Positions 45,771 to 55,547 of a stretch of 64,000 bases of DNA are shown here, one piece after another. Source of the stretch: Sphingobacterium allocomposti. Its GTDB lineage: Bacteria; Bacteroidota; Bacteroidia; Sphingobacteriales; Sphingobacteriaceae. The translations under genes and the position numbers were made by a program. Where the stretch lies: contig NZ_VNHX01000001.1 in assembly GCF_008124885.1 (NCBI RefSeq), forward strand, positions 1 to 64,000, read 5' to 3'. Below the pieces are notes generated by a model. The model saw only the letters and a list, made by a program, of their open reading frames with translations. It was not told where the DNA came from and searched no databases. The number at the start of each line of letters is the position of its first letter. Within the stretch, counting starts at the first letter, position 1.

Positions 45771-47420
45771 ATGAAAGCGAAAAAGATATACCACATGACA
45801 GGTCTGCTGTTACTGGCAGCGGTACTCTGGTTGCCATTTTCCTGCACAAAAGAGAATTTTACGGAAACAACGGATACCCGTCCGAATATCAACCGCTTTC
45901 TAGCGGAACATGAAGATTATAGCCTTTTCGCCGAAGCCATTAAGCTGGCGGGTGCATCTTCGTATTTAGATGCTTGGGGGGCGTATACGGTGTTTGCACC
46001 CAATAACAGTGCCATGCAGACCTTTCTGCAAAGTGAAGGTAAAAGCAGCATAAGCGATCTCGCCGAGGCGGATGTGAAAGACTTGGTCAACCTTCATATT
46101 GTACAGGATACGGTTTCTACGGGGCAGTTTCGGGATGGCAAGATCCAGCGTAACTCGGTTTTCGGAATGTTTATCACGACTGCTGTACAAAATATAGAGG
46201 GGGAGTCGTATTTCGTCTTAAACAAAGAATCGAAGATTATTATGCCGAATATCCGGACGGGAAACGGGTTGATCCATGGGATCGATAAGGTATTTACGAA
46301 GGTGACGAATACGGTGATGCAGGAAATTGAAGCCGACCCAAATTTAAGTCTATTTGCCGAGGCCTTGCAACTAACCGGTTTGGATGCGGTGCTCAATCAA
46401 CGGGTAGCCGAACAGTATTTCTCCGTGCTTGCGGTGAGCAATGCGACTTTTGCCCAACGAGGGTTCAACACGATACAGGATTTAGTAGAAAAGTACAATC
46501 ATACCGGAAACCCAAAAAATCCAGAAGATAGCTTGTATATGCATATAGCCTACCACATTTTACCAGACTTGAAATATGTCTCCGATCTGGCCTTTTCCAG
46601 TTCGCACACCACGAAAGTACCACGTGAGGTACTTTTGGTCAAGGTGGATCGGGAGCGGATCTTGCTGAATGAAGAAGTCTGGCTTGGCGAACTGGAAGAA
46701 GGTGCCGAAGTAGATCGCCAGGCCAGCGATAATACGACGGTTAATGGTGTCTTGCACTATATTAAAGACGACATCTACATTAAACAACGGCAACCTTTCC
46801 GCGTGGATTGGGATCCGGCGGATCAACCGGAACTGCGTGTGGCGGGGGTGTACCGAAGAGGAACTTTAAGTATTCCAAAAGGTTATTTCCGAGATATGTC
46901 GTGGGGAGGCGGGGACGGCGAGCAATTGTGGTATAATGGCACGGCAAGCGGAAATATGGCGGGAGCTGCTTTTGGTGATGTCCTAGAAGTTCGGATGAGG
47001 ACCGCTTGGATTCCTTGGATTGAGTTTAAGACACCTGTTGTGGTGAGGGGAAGATACAAGGTCTGGGTAGGCTGGCGGACGATCTCTAACAATGGACGGG
47101 GGAATACCATTGACACATATATCAATGGAGTGAAACTATCGAGATCCATAGCTAATCAAGAATATAGAATACGAGACTTGCCAGAGCGTGAATTGGAAAG
47201 TTTGGGTTATAAAAAACATTTGACACATAACAGTAACAACTATAATTGTAAAATGGTAGGTGTCGTCGATATCGAGATTACCGATCGGCAGACGTTACGT
47301 TTTGAAACTAGTACCAATCAGAACGCGAATTTTTTAATTGATTTCATTCAATTTATCCCGATAGACCAAGAACAAATCTATCCGCAGTTCGATACCGAGG
47401 GCAATGCTGTTTATCCGTAA
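45771..47420 (+). CDS. FAS1 lipoprotein with C-terminal jelly-roll-like domain (2)
   Basis: A 549-aa lipoprotein (lipobox WLPFSC). Two FAS1 domains are visible: residues about 35-165 (YTVFAPNNSAM) and about 175-330 (FSVLAVSNATF). The C-terminal 190 residues differ: they are beta-rich, with RGRYKVWVGWRT, TYINGVKL and a terminal NFLIDFIQFIP, the usual ending of a carbohydrate-binding jelly-roll. It may bind glycan at the cell surface. The start at 45771 gives the lipoprotein signal; an ATG at 45750 overlaps SusD. Confidence 0.83.
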   Translation: MKAKKIYHMTGLLLLAAVLWLPFSCTKENFTETTDTRPNINRFLAEHEDYSLFAEAIKLAGASSYLDAWGAYTVFAPNNSAMQTFLQSEGKSSISDLAEADVKDLVNLHIVQDTVSTGQFRDGKIQRNSVFGMFITTAVQNIEGESYFVLNKESKIIMPNIRTGNGLIHGIDKVFTKVTNTVMQEIEADPNLSLFAEALQLTGLDAVLNQRVAEQYFSVLAVSNATFAQRGFNTIQDLVEKYNHTGNPKNPEDSLYMHIAYHILPDLKYVSDLAFSSSHTTKVPREVLLVKVDRERILLNEEVWLGELEEGAEVDRQASDNTTVNGVLHYIKDDIYIKQRQPFRVDWDPADQPELRVAGVYRRGTLSIPKGYFRDMSWGGGDGEQLWYNGTASGNMAGAAFGDVLEVRMRTAWIPWIEFKTPVVVRGRYKVWVGWRTISNNGRGNTIDTYINGVKLSRSIANQEYRIRDLPERELESLGYKKHLTHNSNNYNCKMVGVVDIEITDRQTLRFETSTNQNANFLIDFIQFIPIDQEQIYPQFDTEGNAVYP

Positions 47421-47430
47421 ACCTTTAAAG

Positions 47431-48885
47431 ATGAATATAATGAAGAAACACCATATACTAACACCCCTGATCGGACTGATCTGTATCCTGTTACTACAAG
47501 TCAGTTGCTCCGATCCCTGGGATGAACACGCCCGGGATAATGAAGGGCTGACGAACGAACCTTTGTTGGAGCGGCTCGAAAAAGAACCGGAGTCTAACGA
47601 ATTTATGAAATTGCTACGTGCCTCGGGCGTAGACAAAGTGTTGGATGGAAACAATGCCTACACCGTCTTTGTCCCCGAGAATAGCCGTATACAGGCTGTA
47701 GCCTCTTCACTGCAAAATGATGCGGAAGCGTTGGAACGCTTTGTGAAAAACCACATTGCCGTATCTACCCATCGGCTGAATGCCTCGGCGGATACCGTTC
47801 GTCTTACGATGCTCAGCGGTAAAATACTTGACTTCGTTAACAGCGAGATCGATGGCGCTGCCTTTACGAAAACAGACCAAGCGGGCGCCGACGGTATCTA
47901 TCATATTATTACCGAAGTGCTGGCACCCAGACAAAGTTTATGGGAATATATAAACGAGCATAAAGATGAACAAAACGCTTTTATCCTGAGTTTGAATGAT
48001 TATAACCTGCATGATACGGCTGTGGTCGAAGATCCCGAAGATTACTACTTAAACAACGAATTTCTGCGGGAAGTAGGCGATGTGCGGGACGAGACCAGGC
48101 GGTTTACCTATTTTGTGCTGAACGACGCGGATTTTATAGCGGAAGCACAACAGTTCCTACCCTACGTAAATTATCGCAACCATGCAGATTCCTCGTATGC
48201 TATCAGTCAGTATCATATCGTAAAAGATATGCTATTTGATCAGATGTATGATAAAGAAAATTTACCAGCTATGCTGCTCAGCAGATCCAATGTGCCGTTT
48301 CCGGTAGATAAATCAGCCATTAGCCGTTCCGTGCGCTTGAGTAATGGTTGGATTCATTTCTTGGATAGACCGACTTTGCCTATACCGAATAAACTCGTGG
48401 ATGTTTATGTCGAAGGAGAGCAGCCCTGGGGCTTTTCAGCCTCGGTCGCGGAAAGAACGTTCCACCGGGTTCGCAAAGATCCGTTTGGCGAACTTTTTAC
48501 CGATATCATGGTCCAAAACCATGGGGTTTCCAGTCTGCAGGTGTTATACCAGACCCCTCGGATGTATAGCACAGCTTATGATGTATACTGGCGAGCACTG
48601 AATGATGTACAGACGAACGTATTCCAGCAGCAGGTCGGGATTTTTGAGTTTGATACGCGTCCGAGCGAAGAAGATCCTGAGCAGGAAGTCAGAGATCGCA
48701 TTTATGTATTTCCGTATACCAATGTAGAGCAAAATAATTATAGCGAGGTCTATTTGGGGGAATTTACTTTGGCAGACTATAGCCGGATTGTACCTGTATT
48801 GCAAGGAGCAGCGACTACAGCAAATGGAAATAACACGTTGGTACTGGATTACTTACGCTTTGTGCCGAAACTAAAAACCAACTAA
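47431..48885 (+). CDS. FAS1 lipoprotein with C-terminal jelly-roll-like domain (3)
   Basis: A 484-aa lipoprotein (lipobox LLQVSC) laid out like the preceding one: a FAS1 domain at residues about 30-160 (YTVFVPENSRI), a second, more divergent FAS1-like region at about 170-310 (TYFVLNDADF), and a C-terminal beta-rich domain ending LVLDYLRFVP. The parallel C-termini of the two neighbours suggest an old duplication with divergence. It is 10 bases after its neighbour and 9 bases before the second SusC. An ATG three codons in is an alternative start. Confidence 0.82.
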   Translation: MNIMKKHHILTPLIGLICILLLQVSCSDPWDEHARDNEGLTNEPLLERLEKEPESNEFMKLLRASGVDKVLDGNNAYTVFVPENSRIQAVASSLQNDAEALERFVKNHIAVSTHRLNASADTVRLTMLSGKILDFVNSEIDGAAFTKTDQAGADGIYHIITEVLAPRQSLWEYINEHKDEQNAFILSLNDYNLHDTAVVEDPEDYYLNNEFLREVGDVRDETRRFTYFVLNDADFIAEAQQFLPYVNYRNHADSSYAISQYHIVKDMLFDQMYDKENLPAMLLSRSNVPFPVDKSAISRSVRLSNGWIHFLDRPTLPIPNKLVDVYVEGEQPWGFSASVAERTFHRVRKDPFGELFTDIMVQNHGVSSLQVLYQTPRMYSTAYDVYWRALNDVQTNVFQQQVGIFEFDTRPSEEDPEQEVRDRIYVFPYTNVEQNNYSEVYLGEFTLADYSRIVPVLQGAATTANGNNTLVLDYLRFVPKLKTN

Positions 48886-48894
48886 ACCAATTAG

Positions 48895-51800
48895 ATGATG
48901 CAATTGCTATATAAACTATGTATTGGAGGTGCTGCGTTAGCCACTTGCCTATCGAGCGGGTCATTGCAGGCACGATCGGTAGCACCGTCCATAAAACTGG
49001 AAATAACAAGGGAGTACGTGCAGGAACTAACGGTCTCTGGAACGGTTCGGGCAGCAGATAGTGGCGCCCCGGTTATCGGCGCCAGTGTGCAGGTGGTCGG
49101 ATTCTCGGCAGCCATTACCGAAGATGATGGTACGTTTTCCCTTAAGCTACCCTCGGCGACGGCAAAGATAACCATCAATGCACCCGGTTATCAGGAGAAA
49201 ATCGTGTTTGCGAAGACTGGAGAATCTCGTTTGGAGGTCTGGTTGTATGAGGAGGGCTATAATCCCATCCGCCAGGAAGCGATCTTGTTTAACGAAAAAC
49301 AAAGTGTCCTCTCACAAGCCGCTGCGGTGCAGACTGTGGATCTTGGAAAATACCTGTGGAGAACAACCTCAAACGATAATACAGCACAGTTCTTACAGGG
49401 GAAAATAGCAGGACTGGATGTGGTGCGTAATTCAGGGACAACCAATACAGGCGCAAATCTGACCCTTCGGGGTATCAATTCGTTCTACGGCACCTCCAAA
49501 CCGCTTTTGGTCGTGGACGGTGTCCTGTATGACGACGAGGACTATAGTGCGGAGTTACTCGCCAATTACCGCGAGTCGGGCCTAGCGAACATCGATGTAA
49601 AAGATATCGATAACATATCCGTATTAAAGGATGGATCGGCACTGTATGGCACCAAGGGTAGTAATGGGGTTATCTTTATTACGACCGCCCGCGCGAAAGA
49701 GCTGGCTACACGGATTGATTTTTTAGCAACAACCGGATTCAATAACAAGCCGAAAAGCCTGCCGATGATGGACAGTAGGGGCTATAGGAGTTACTTGTCG
49801 GAATTGTTGAGTACGCAGGGTTTAGGAGCGGACTCTATAGCGCGGTTGCCGTACTACAGGCTGGATGCCGACAATACGGAACGATTTGGCTATTTAAACG
49901 AAACGGATTGGCAATCAGAAGTGATGGATCACAGCATCAACCAAAACTACTACCTGAAAGTAGCAGGGGGCGATAACATTGCACAGTATGCCCTGTCGGC
50001 GGGTTATACCAATGATCGGGGCGTGTTAAAATACGATAACCTGACCCGATACAACATGCGTTTAAATGGCGATCTCACCTTATCGGAGAAATTTACGGTG
50101 CAGAGTAACCTTTCTTTTTTCTACAATCGCCATGATATTCGAAACCAAGGCGTGGATTCGCATTCCAGTCCATTATACCAAGCGTTGATTAAGTCCCCCT
50201 TTTTGGCGCCGTATGGTTTTGACGGGCAAGGTAACATGTCGCCGGTATTTGCAGATGTCGATGTTTTTAATCAGAGTAATCCTGCGGTGTTGGTCAGCGA
50301 GAATGCCATAGGGCAGAACCAAAGCTACCGCTTCGTCGGAAATCTGCATTTCAATTATCAGTTCAGCGACCGTTATGCCTTGCGTACTGTAGCGGGGTTG
50401 GTATACGATAAAGGCCGGGAGAACTTTTTCTTGCCCGAACTGGGGGTGTTTTCCGAAGATCAGCCTACGGCAGATATACGAAATGAAGCGGGCATCCAGA
50501 ACCGGAAACTCTTTGCGTTGTTTAACGACACGTACTTTACGGCCAACAATACGTTCGGAACGGATCACCGTTTAAGCAACCGGATCGGCTTTCGTGTACA
50601 GCAGCGCAAGGCAGAATACGATTATGGCCTGGCTTTTAACACGGCCAACGATAATTACGTAAATGTAACGGGCGGTAGTAACCTGTTGCGCCAGATCCGC
50701 GGTGGCTTTGGAAATGCCAACTGGATGAATGCTTATATGTCGCATGATTATGCGTATAAAGAACGCTACCTATTGCGTTGGGATGCCGCACTGGATGGTT
50801 CCTCACGGTTTGGCCCTGATGCGCGGCATGGTGCGCTAAAGCTAGGAAAAGATGCCTTTGCACTTAACACGGCATTCCATGTAGCTTGGATAGTTTCTGC
50901 TGAAGACTTCTTCCGTGCGGACGCTATCAACCTCTTTAAAGTGCGCGCTTCCTATGGCGTATCGGGGAACGACGATATCGGTGACTATGCAGCCCGTACC
51001 TATTATATTTCTCAGAATTTTCTAGGCATACAGGGACTTATCCGGGGGAATATCGGAAACCCGGCGTTGCAATGGGAACGTGCTTTCAAAGCCAATTTGG
51101 GACTGGATCTATCGTTAGCCAAAGAACGGATAAATATATCGGTCGATTTATACAACCATCGGTTTAAGGATATGATTACCTATCAAGCTCTATCGGCAGA
51201 GACAGGGATGGATCTGGCGTTTACCAATGGTGCATCGATGCAAAACAACGGTTTGGATTTGAACATCACAGGACGGCTGATTAACAAACTAGATATGAAG
51301 TGGGATATGGGGCTACAACTGGCGACCTATCGGAACAAAGTGTTGACGCTGCCGGGTGGTGCGTTTGAGACGACGTATTATGGTGCCAGCATGATTACCG
51401 AAGAGGGTGGCGCGGCCAACGAGTTTTACGGTCTGCAGACCTATGGTGTCTTTGCCACGGCGCGTGATGCGGCGAATACGGGTTTGAGTAGACGCTTAAC
51501 AGATGGTAGTTTGTTACCTTTTGAAGCGGGAGATGTACATTTCGTGGATCAAAATGGCGATAATATCATTGACCAAAAGGATAGAGTGGTCATTGGTAAT
51601 CCCAATCCAGACTGGTTTGGCTCGTTGCATACGACATTCCGCTATAAGCGGTTTTCGATGCACGCGCTGTTTACTTATTCGTTGGGTAACGATGTTTACA
51701 ACGCCACACGCCACCGTCTAGAAAATGTATCCTCCTACCATAACCAGAGTATCGCCGCGAATTACCGCTGGAAAGAGGAAGGACAACAGACGAATATGCC

Positions 51801-52095
51801 GAGAGCCAACTGGGGTGACCCGCTCAACAATGCTGAATTTTCCGATCGCTGGATAGAAGATGGTTCTTACCTACGACTACGTACGATTAATTTTGGATAC
51901 CATGTGCCGGTCAATCACGATATCCTGAAATCTTTTGATGTCTTTCTAACGGTCAACAACCTGTTTACGGTATCTAAATATTTGGGTTACGACCCTGAAT
52001 TTAGCGCCAACAGCTCGATCTATAGCCAAGGGATCGATATCGGCATGACGCCACAGTTCAGGACAATACAGGTGGGAATTAAGGCTGGGTTTTAA
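48895..52095 (+). CDS. SusC-like TonB-dependent outer-membrane receptor 2
   Basis: A 1066-aa receptor, clearly of the SusC family but divergent from receptor 1. There is a signal-like N-terminus, a carboxypeptidase-regulatory-like domain (SGTVRAADSGAPVIGASV) and a plug with FLQGKIAGLDVVRNSG, LTLRGINSFYG, KPLLVVDGVLYDD and ISVLKDGSALYGTKGSNGV. The barrel ends in RTIQVGIKAGF. No obvious EEVVVTG-type TonB box precedes the plug. SusD 2 starts 7 bases after the stop. Confidence 0.95.
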   Translation: MMQLLYKLCIGGAALATCLSSGSLQARSVAPSIKLEITREYVQELTVSGTVRAADSGAPVIGASVQVVGFSAAITEDDGTFSLKLPSATAKITINAPGYQEKIVFAKTGESRLEVWLYEEGYNPIRQEAILFNEKQSVLSQAAAVQTVDLGKYLWRTTSNDNTAQFLQGKIAGLDVVRNSGTTNTGANLTLRGINSFYGTSKPLLVVDGVLYDDEDYSAELLANYRESGLANIDVKDIDNISVLKDGSALYGTKGSNGVIFITTARAKELATRIDFLATTGFNNKPKSLPMMDSRGYRSYLSELLSTQGLGADSIARLPYYRLDADNTERFGYLNETDWQSEVMDHSINQNYYLKVAGGDNIAQYALSAGYTNDRGVLKYDNLTRYNMRLNGDLTLSEKFTVQSNLSFFYNRHDIRNQGVDSHSSPLYQALIKSPFLAPYGFDGQGNMSPVFADVDVFNQSNPAVLVSENAIGQNQSYRFVGNLHFNYQFSDRYALRTVAGLVYDKGRENFFLPELGVFSEDQPTADIRNEAGIQNRKLFALFNDTYFTANNTFGTDHRLSNRIGFRVQQRKAEYDYGLAFNTANDNYVNVTGGSNLLRQIRGGFGNANWMNAYMSHDYAYKERYLLRWDAALDGSSRFGPDARHGALKLGKDAFALNTAFHVAWIVSAEDFFRADAINLFKVRASYGVSGNDDIGDYAARTYYISQNFLGIQGLIRGNIGNPALQWERAFKANLGLDLSLAKERINISVDLYNHRFKDMITYQALSAETGMDLAFTNGASMQNNGLDLNITGRLINKLDMKWDMGLQLATYRNKVLTLPGGAFETTYYGASMITEEGGAANEFYGLQTYGVFATARDAANTGLSRRLTDGSLLPFEAGDVHFVDQNGDNIIDQKDRVVIGNPNPDWFGSLHTTFRYKRFSMHALFTYSLGNDVYNATRHRLENVSSYHNQSIAANYRWKEEGQQTNMPRANWGDPLNNAEFSDRWIEDGSYLRLRTINFGYHVPVNHDILKSFDVFLTVNNLFTVSKYLGYDPEFSANSSIYSQGIDIGMTPQFRTIQVGIKAGF

Positions 52096-52102
52096 TATAA
52101 AA

Positions 52103-53866
52103 ATGAAGATAATGAAGAAGAACTTTATATATGGTCTTTCAGTTGCATTGGTCTGCCTCGTAGGCTCTTCCTGCAGCAAGTTCTTGGATGTAGAACCGGA
52201 AGAGGTGTTGGTAAAAGAACAGATGTACCGAAATATATACGACGCAGATGCCGCCGTTATTGGGGTTTACGGAAAGTTGCTATCGTTAGCTGAGCAGCAC
52301 GTTCTATGGAATGAACTGCGTGCCGACCTACTCACGGTAACCAACCGGGCGAACCCTTACTTGCGGGAAGTCAGCACGAACGATGTGGGAGCCATCAGCG
52401 CCGACAATCCGTATGTCAATCCGCGTAAATTCTACGAGGTTATCCTCAACTGCAATGACGTGCTGGCCAATTTTCAGATCATGCGGGAAGAGAATAAGTT
52501 TACGCCGGAGGAGTACAACCAACGCTACTCCGATATCATGGCTGTGCGGACCTGGGTGTACCTGCAATTAGGAATACATTTTGGAAGGGTGCCCTATGTG
52601 ACCGATCCGTTGGAAGATACGGATGCAGTGCTGGACAGGGACAAATATCCGTTGTTGGAATTTGAACAGTTGCTAGCACAACTCATCACCGATATGGAGG
52701 CCATTCCGTATAAGCTGCTTTATGCGAGTACGGAATCACTGATGTATGCCGTAGATGGCTATGATATGGAACGCTTTTATATCAATAAACAGGCATTATT
52801 GGGCGATTTGCATTTGTGGAACAACGATTATCAGAAAGCAGCGGAATACTACAAGCTGGTCATGACCAGTTATGACAACTTAGGGAATGATAACTTTCGT
52901 TATGACAGATACAAGATTAAATGGGCGGAGATTTCCACTAATAACGATATTGCAGTAGGGTATCTACGCTACCGGGAGCAAGATGTACGCACCTTGATCA
53001 ATAGCAAAACGCAGGGCTGGCGCTCGATGTTTTCGCGAACGCAGGATGTCTTGTGGAACACCGAATGGGTTTGGGCATTGCCGTTCAACAGTAATTTTAG
53101 TCCGCAGAACCCATTCATCAGTCTATTCGCTGCTAATGGGGGCGATCACCTATTAAAACCAAGCTTGGAATCATTTGATTTATGGAATAGTCAGACGCAG
53201 CGGAATGGGCTGCCTTACGACGCACGACGGGATTTATCCGTATCGATGATCGGACAGGAGGGGGTTGTTACGAAGTATACCGATGAGTTTTCGGACATCG
53301 CGACAATGTTGCCGATTGACAAATTTCAGCGTAACGGCAAATGGCATCTATACCGGGCGGCGAAGCTGCATCTGCGCTTTGCCGAGGCGGCCAACCGGGA
53401 CGGGCACCATAGGCTGGCGGTAGGATTATTGAATAACGGGGTTGGACGGATTTACGATGATCCCGATCAGACAGACAAAACAGATATACAGCAAACACAT
53501 CTACCTTTCCCGTATGACTTCGATGCCCGAAATGGAAATAACCCGCATTACCGGGCCACTTGGCACCGAAACGATGGCCTCCGGGGCAGAGCTTATGTCA
53601 CCTTTCGGGAAATCAACCCGACCGATAGCCTGACCCAGGTTGAAAATTACCTGATTGAAGAGGCGGCTTTGGAAATGGCGTTCGAAGGAAGTCGCTGGGA
53701 AGATCTGCTGCGCATCGCCATGCGTCGGAACGACCCATCCTTCTTAGCCGATAAAATTTACGAAAAATTAAACAAGGAAGGCTATCCACATGCAGATGCT
53801 GTCCGCAACAAACTGATGAGCCGCGAGAATTGGTATTTGCCGTTTACCTGGGATGTAGCAGACTAA
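52103..53866 (+). CDS. SusD-like nutrient-uptake lipoprotein 2
   Basis: A 587-aa SusD/RagB lipoprotein (lipobox VGSSC) with FLDVEPEEVLVKEQMYRN, the helical core TWVYLQLGIHFGRVPYV and the C-terminal LIEEAALEMAFEGSRWEDLLRIAMR. It is the partner of SusC 2. It is longer than SusD 1 and not closely similar, indicating that the two SusCD pairs are not a recent duplication. GH105 follows after 11 bases. Confidence 0.94.
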   Translation: MKIMKKNFIYGLSVALVCLVGSSCSKFLDVEPEEVLVKEQMYRNIYDADAAVIGVYGKLLSLAEQHVLWNELRADLLTVTNRANPYLREVSTNDVGAISADNPYVNPRKFYEVILNCNDVLANFQIMREENKFTPEEYNQRYSDIMAVRTWVYLQLGIHFGRVPYVTDPLEDTDAVLDRDKYPLLEFEQLLAQLITDMEAIPYKLLYASTESLMYAVDGYDMERFYINKQALLGDLHLWNNDYQKAAEYYKLVMTSYDNLGNDNFRYDRYKIKWAEISTNNDIAVGYLRYREQDVRTLINSKTQGWRSMFSRTQDVLWNTEWVWALPFNSNFSPQNPFISLFAANGGDHLLKPSLESFDLWNSQTQRNGLPYDARRDLSVSMIGQEGVVTKYTDEFSDIATMLPIDKFQRNGKWHLYRAAKLHLRFAEAANRDGHHRLAVGLLNNGVGRIYDDPDQTDKTDIQQTHLPFPYDFDARNGNNPHYRATWHRNDGLRGRAYVTFREINPTDSLTQVENYLIEEAALEMAFEGSRWEDLLRIAMRRNDPSFLADKIYEKLNKEGYPHADAVRNKLMSRENWYLPFTWDVAD

Positions 53867-53877
53867 TTTTAAACCAT

Positions 53878-55227
53878 ATGAAAACAATTTACTTTTTCTC
53901 GGTCACCGTCCTGATTTGGTATGGATGCCAGACCAGTGGGCCAGCCTCGCAGGCAGAAACCAATGATGCCAATACACCTTTGCATCTGTTGAAGCCCGAC
54001 TATCCCGTGGCGTATGGTGAAACGACGGTAGATAGTATCGAGGCCGATCTTGATAAGATTTACGCGTATCTGGAAAGTGCGACGCCTGCGGTGCTCGAGC
54101 ATGGGACAACGCACACCGAGTTGGACGGTGTCGGCGAAGTGGATACCAATACGATATTTAGAAAAGGAGATTTCCGTTTGATAAGCTATGAATGGGGGGT
54201 GACATACGGCGCCATGTTGCGGGCAACGGAAGCCACGGGCGACGAGAAATATGCACAGTATACCTACGATAGGCTTGATTTTTTAAGTAAGGTTCTGCCG
54301 GCATTCCGGTCGTTGGAAGAACGGTATGCCAATTACCGGTCACCGATGCACTCGGTGATAAATCCACAGGCCTTGGATGATGCCGGAGCGATGTGTGCTG
54401 CCATGATCAAGGCGCAGCTGTCGGGAGGGTTGGAACAGGACATCCGGCCCATAGCGGATCATTATGTCGATTATATCATGAACGGTGAGTTCCGTTTAAA
54501 AGACGGCACTTTGGCACGTAACCGCCCCCAGCCCAATACGCTGTGGCTAGACGATTTGTATATGAGTTTGCCCGCCTTGGCACAGATGGGAAAGATCACC
54601 GGAAATTCGAAATACACCGATGAAGCTATCCGACAGTTCTGGTTGTTCGCAGATCGGATGTTCGTGACCGATAAAAACCTGTATATGCACGGCTGGGTGG
54701 AGGGTATGGAACCCCACCCGGTATTTCATTGGGGGCGTGCCAATGGTTGGGCGTTATTAACGAAAGTGGAGCTCTTGAATGCTCTTCCTGATCAGCATCC
54801 TGCGAGAGAGGGCCTATTAGCGCAGTTCCAAAAGCATGTTTCCGGGCTGGCTCCATTGCAGCACGGCACGGGGTTCTGGCACCAGTTGTTGAACAAAAAC
54901 GATTCGTACCTGGAAACATCGGCCACGGCTATTTTCGCGTACTGTATGGCCCGCGGAATTAATGCCGGTTGGCTAGATGCAAAAGCGTATGGCCCGGCGG
55001 TGCTTCAGGCATGGAACGCCATCCATACCAAAATTAACGCTCAAGGTCAGGTGGAAGGAACGTGTGTGGGTACCGGGATGGGCTTTGATCCTGCGTTTTA
55101 TTACTATCGTCCTGTCAATAAATTTGCAGCACACGGTTACGGGCCCGTTATCATGGCAGGTGCTGAGGTATACGAGCTTATTGCAACACGTAAGTATGTC
55201 ATTAACGACAGTGCCGTGCAGTTTTAG
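53878..55227 (+). CDS. Glycoside hydrolase family 105-like unsaturated rhamnogalacturonyl hydrolase, lipoprotein
   Basis: A 449-aa lipoprotein (lipobox LIWYGC) with an (alpha/alpha)6-barrel layout. The motif NTLWLDDLYMSLPALA places catalytic Asp residues (D225/D226), and HGWVEGMEPHPVFHWGRANGWA is a family hallmark. GH105/YteR-type enzymes remove the 4,5-unsaturated galacturonate left by lyases from the non-reducing end of rhamnogalacturonan oligosaccharides, freeing rhamnose. It is the last gene of the locus, before a strong terminator. GH88 is related but less similar in these motifs. Confidence 0.9.
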   Translation: MKTIYFFSVTVLIWYGCQTSGPASQAETNDANTPLHLLKPDYPVAYGETTVDSIEADLDKIYAYLESATPAVLEHGTTHTELDGVGEVDTNTIFRKGDFRLISYEWGVTYGAMLRATEATGDEKYAQYTYDRLDFLSKVLPAFRSLEERYANYRSPMHSVINPQALDDAGAMCAAMIKAQLSGGLEQDIRPIADHYVDYIMNGEFRLKDGTLARNRPQPNTLWLDDLYMSLPALAQMGKITGNSKYTDEAIRQFWLFADRMFVTDKNLYMHGWVEGMEPHPVFHWGRANGWALLTKVELLNALPDQHPAREGLLAQFQKHVSGLAPLQHGTGFWHQLLNKNDSYLETSATAIFAYCMARGINAGWLDAKAYGPAVLQAWNAIHTKINAQGQVEGTCVGTGMGFDPAFYYYRPVNKFAAHGYGPVIMAGAEVYELIATRKYVINDSAVQF

Positions 55228-55240
55228 TATAGTTCCTATT

Positions 55241-55268
55241 AGCGGTCCCGCTCCCGGGACCGCTTTTT
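55241..55268 (+). terminator. Terminator of the SusCD/GH105 locus
   Basis: AGCGGTCCCG / CGGGACCGCT hairpin followed by TTTTT, 13 bases after the GH105 stop. Confidence 0.92.
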
Positions 55269-55547
55269 AAATTGATGATCGACGTCCGTTGAAAGGAATA
55301 TTGGTTTGAAAAATCCGTAAAAAATCTCATCTTTATAGTCGAAAGCCAAAACATTAAAGAAAAAGGTCGCTCCGCGATTGACAAATAGCAACCGTTAAAC
55401 GCGCGCCGCTGTAAAATTTGTTGGATAAGCTATGATTATCAAAATAATTTCCTGTTTTGATGCCTAATGTTTGTTTTTATTCCAACACATTATGAAATTA
55501 GCCCTTGGGTTTTTTTTGCCCAGTACTGTCTATAACCAACAACAAAT

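Noticed and set aside
36532..55227. Integrated mobile element carrying the pectin locus
   Set aside because: No integrase, transposase, terminal repeats or tRNA boundary seen at either end.
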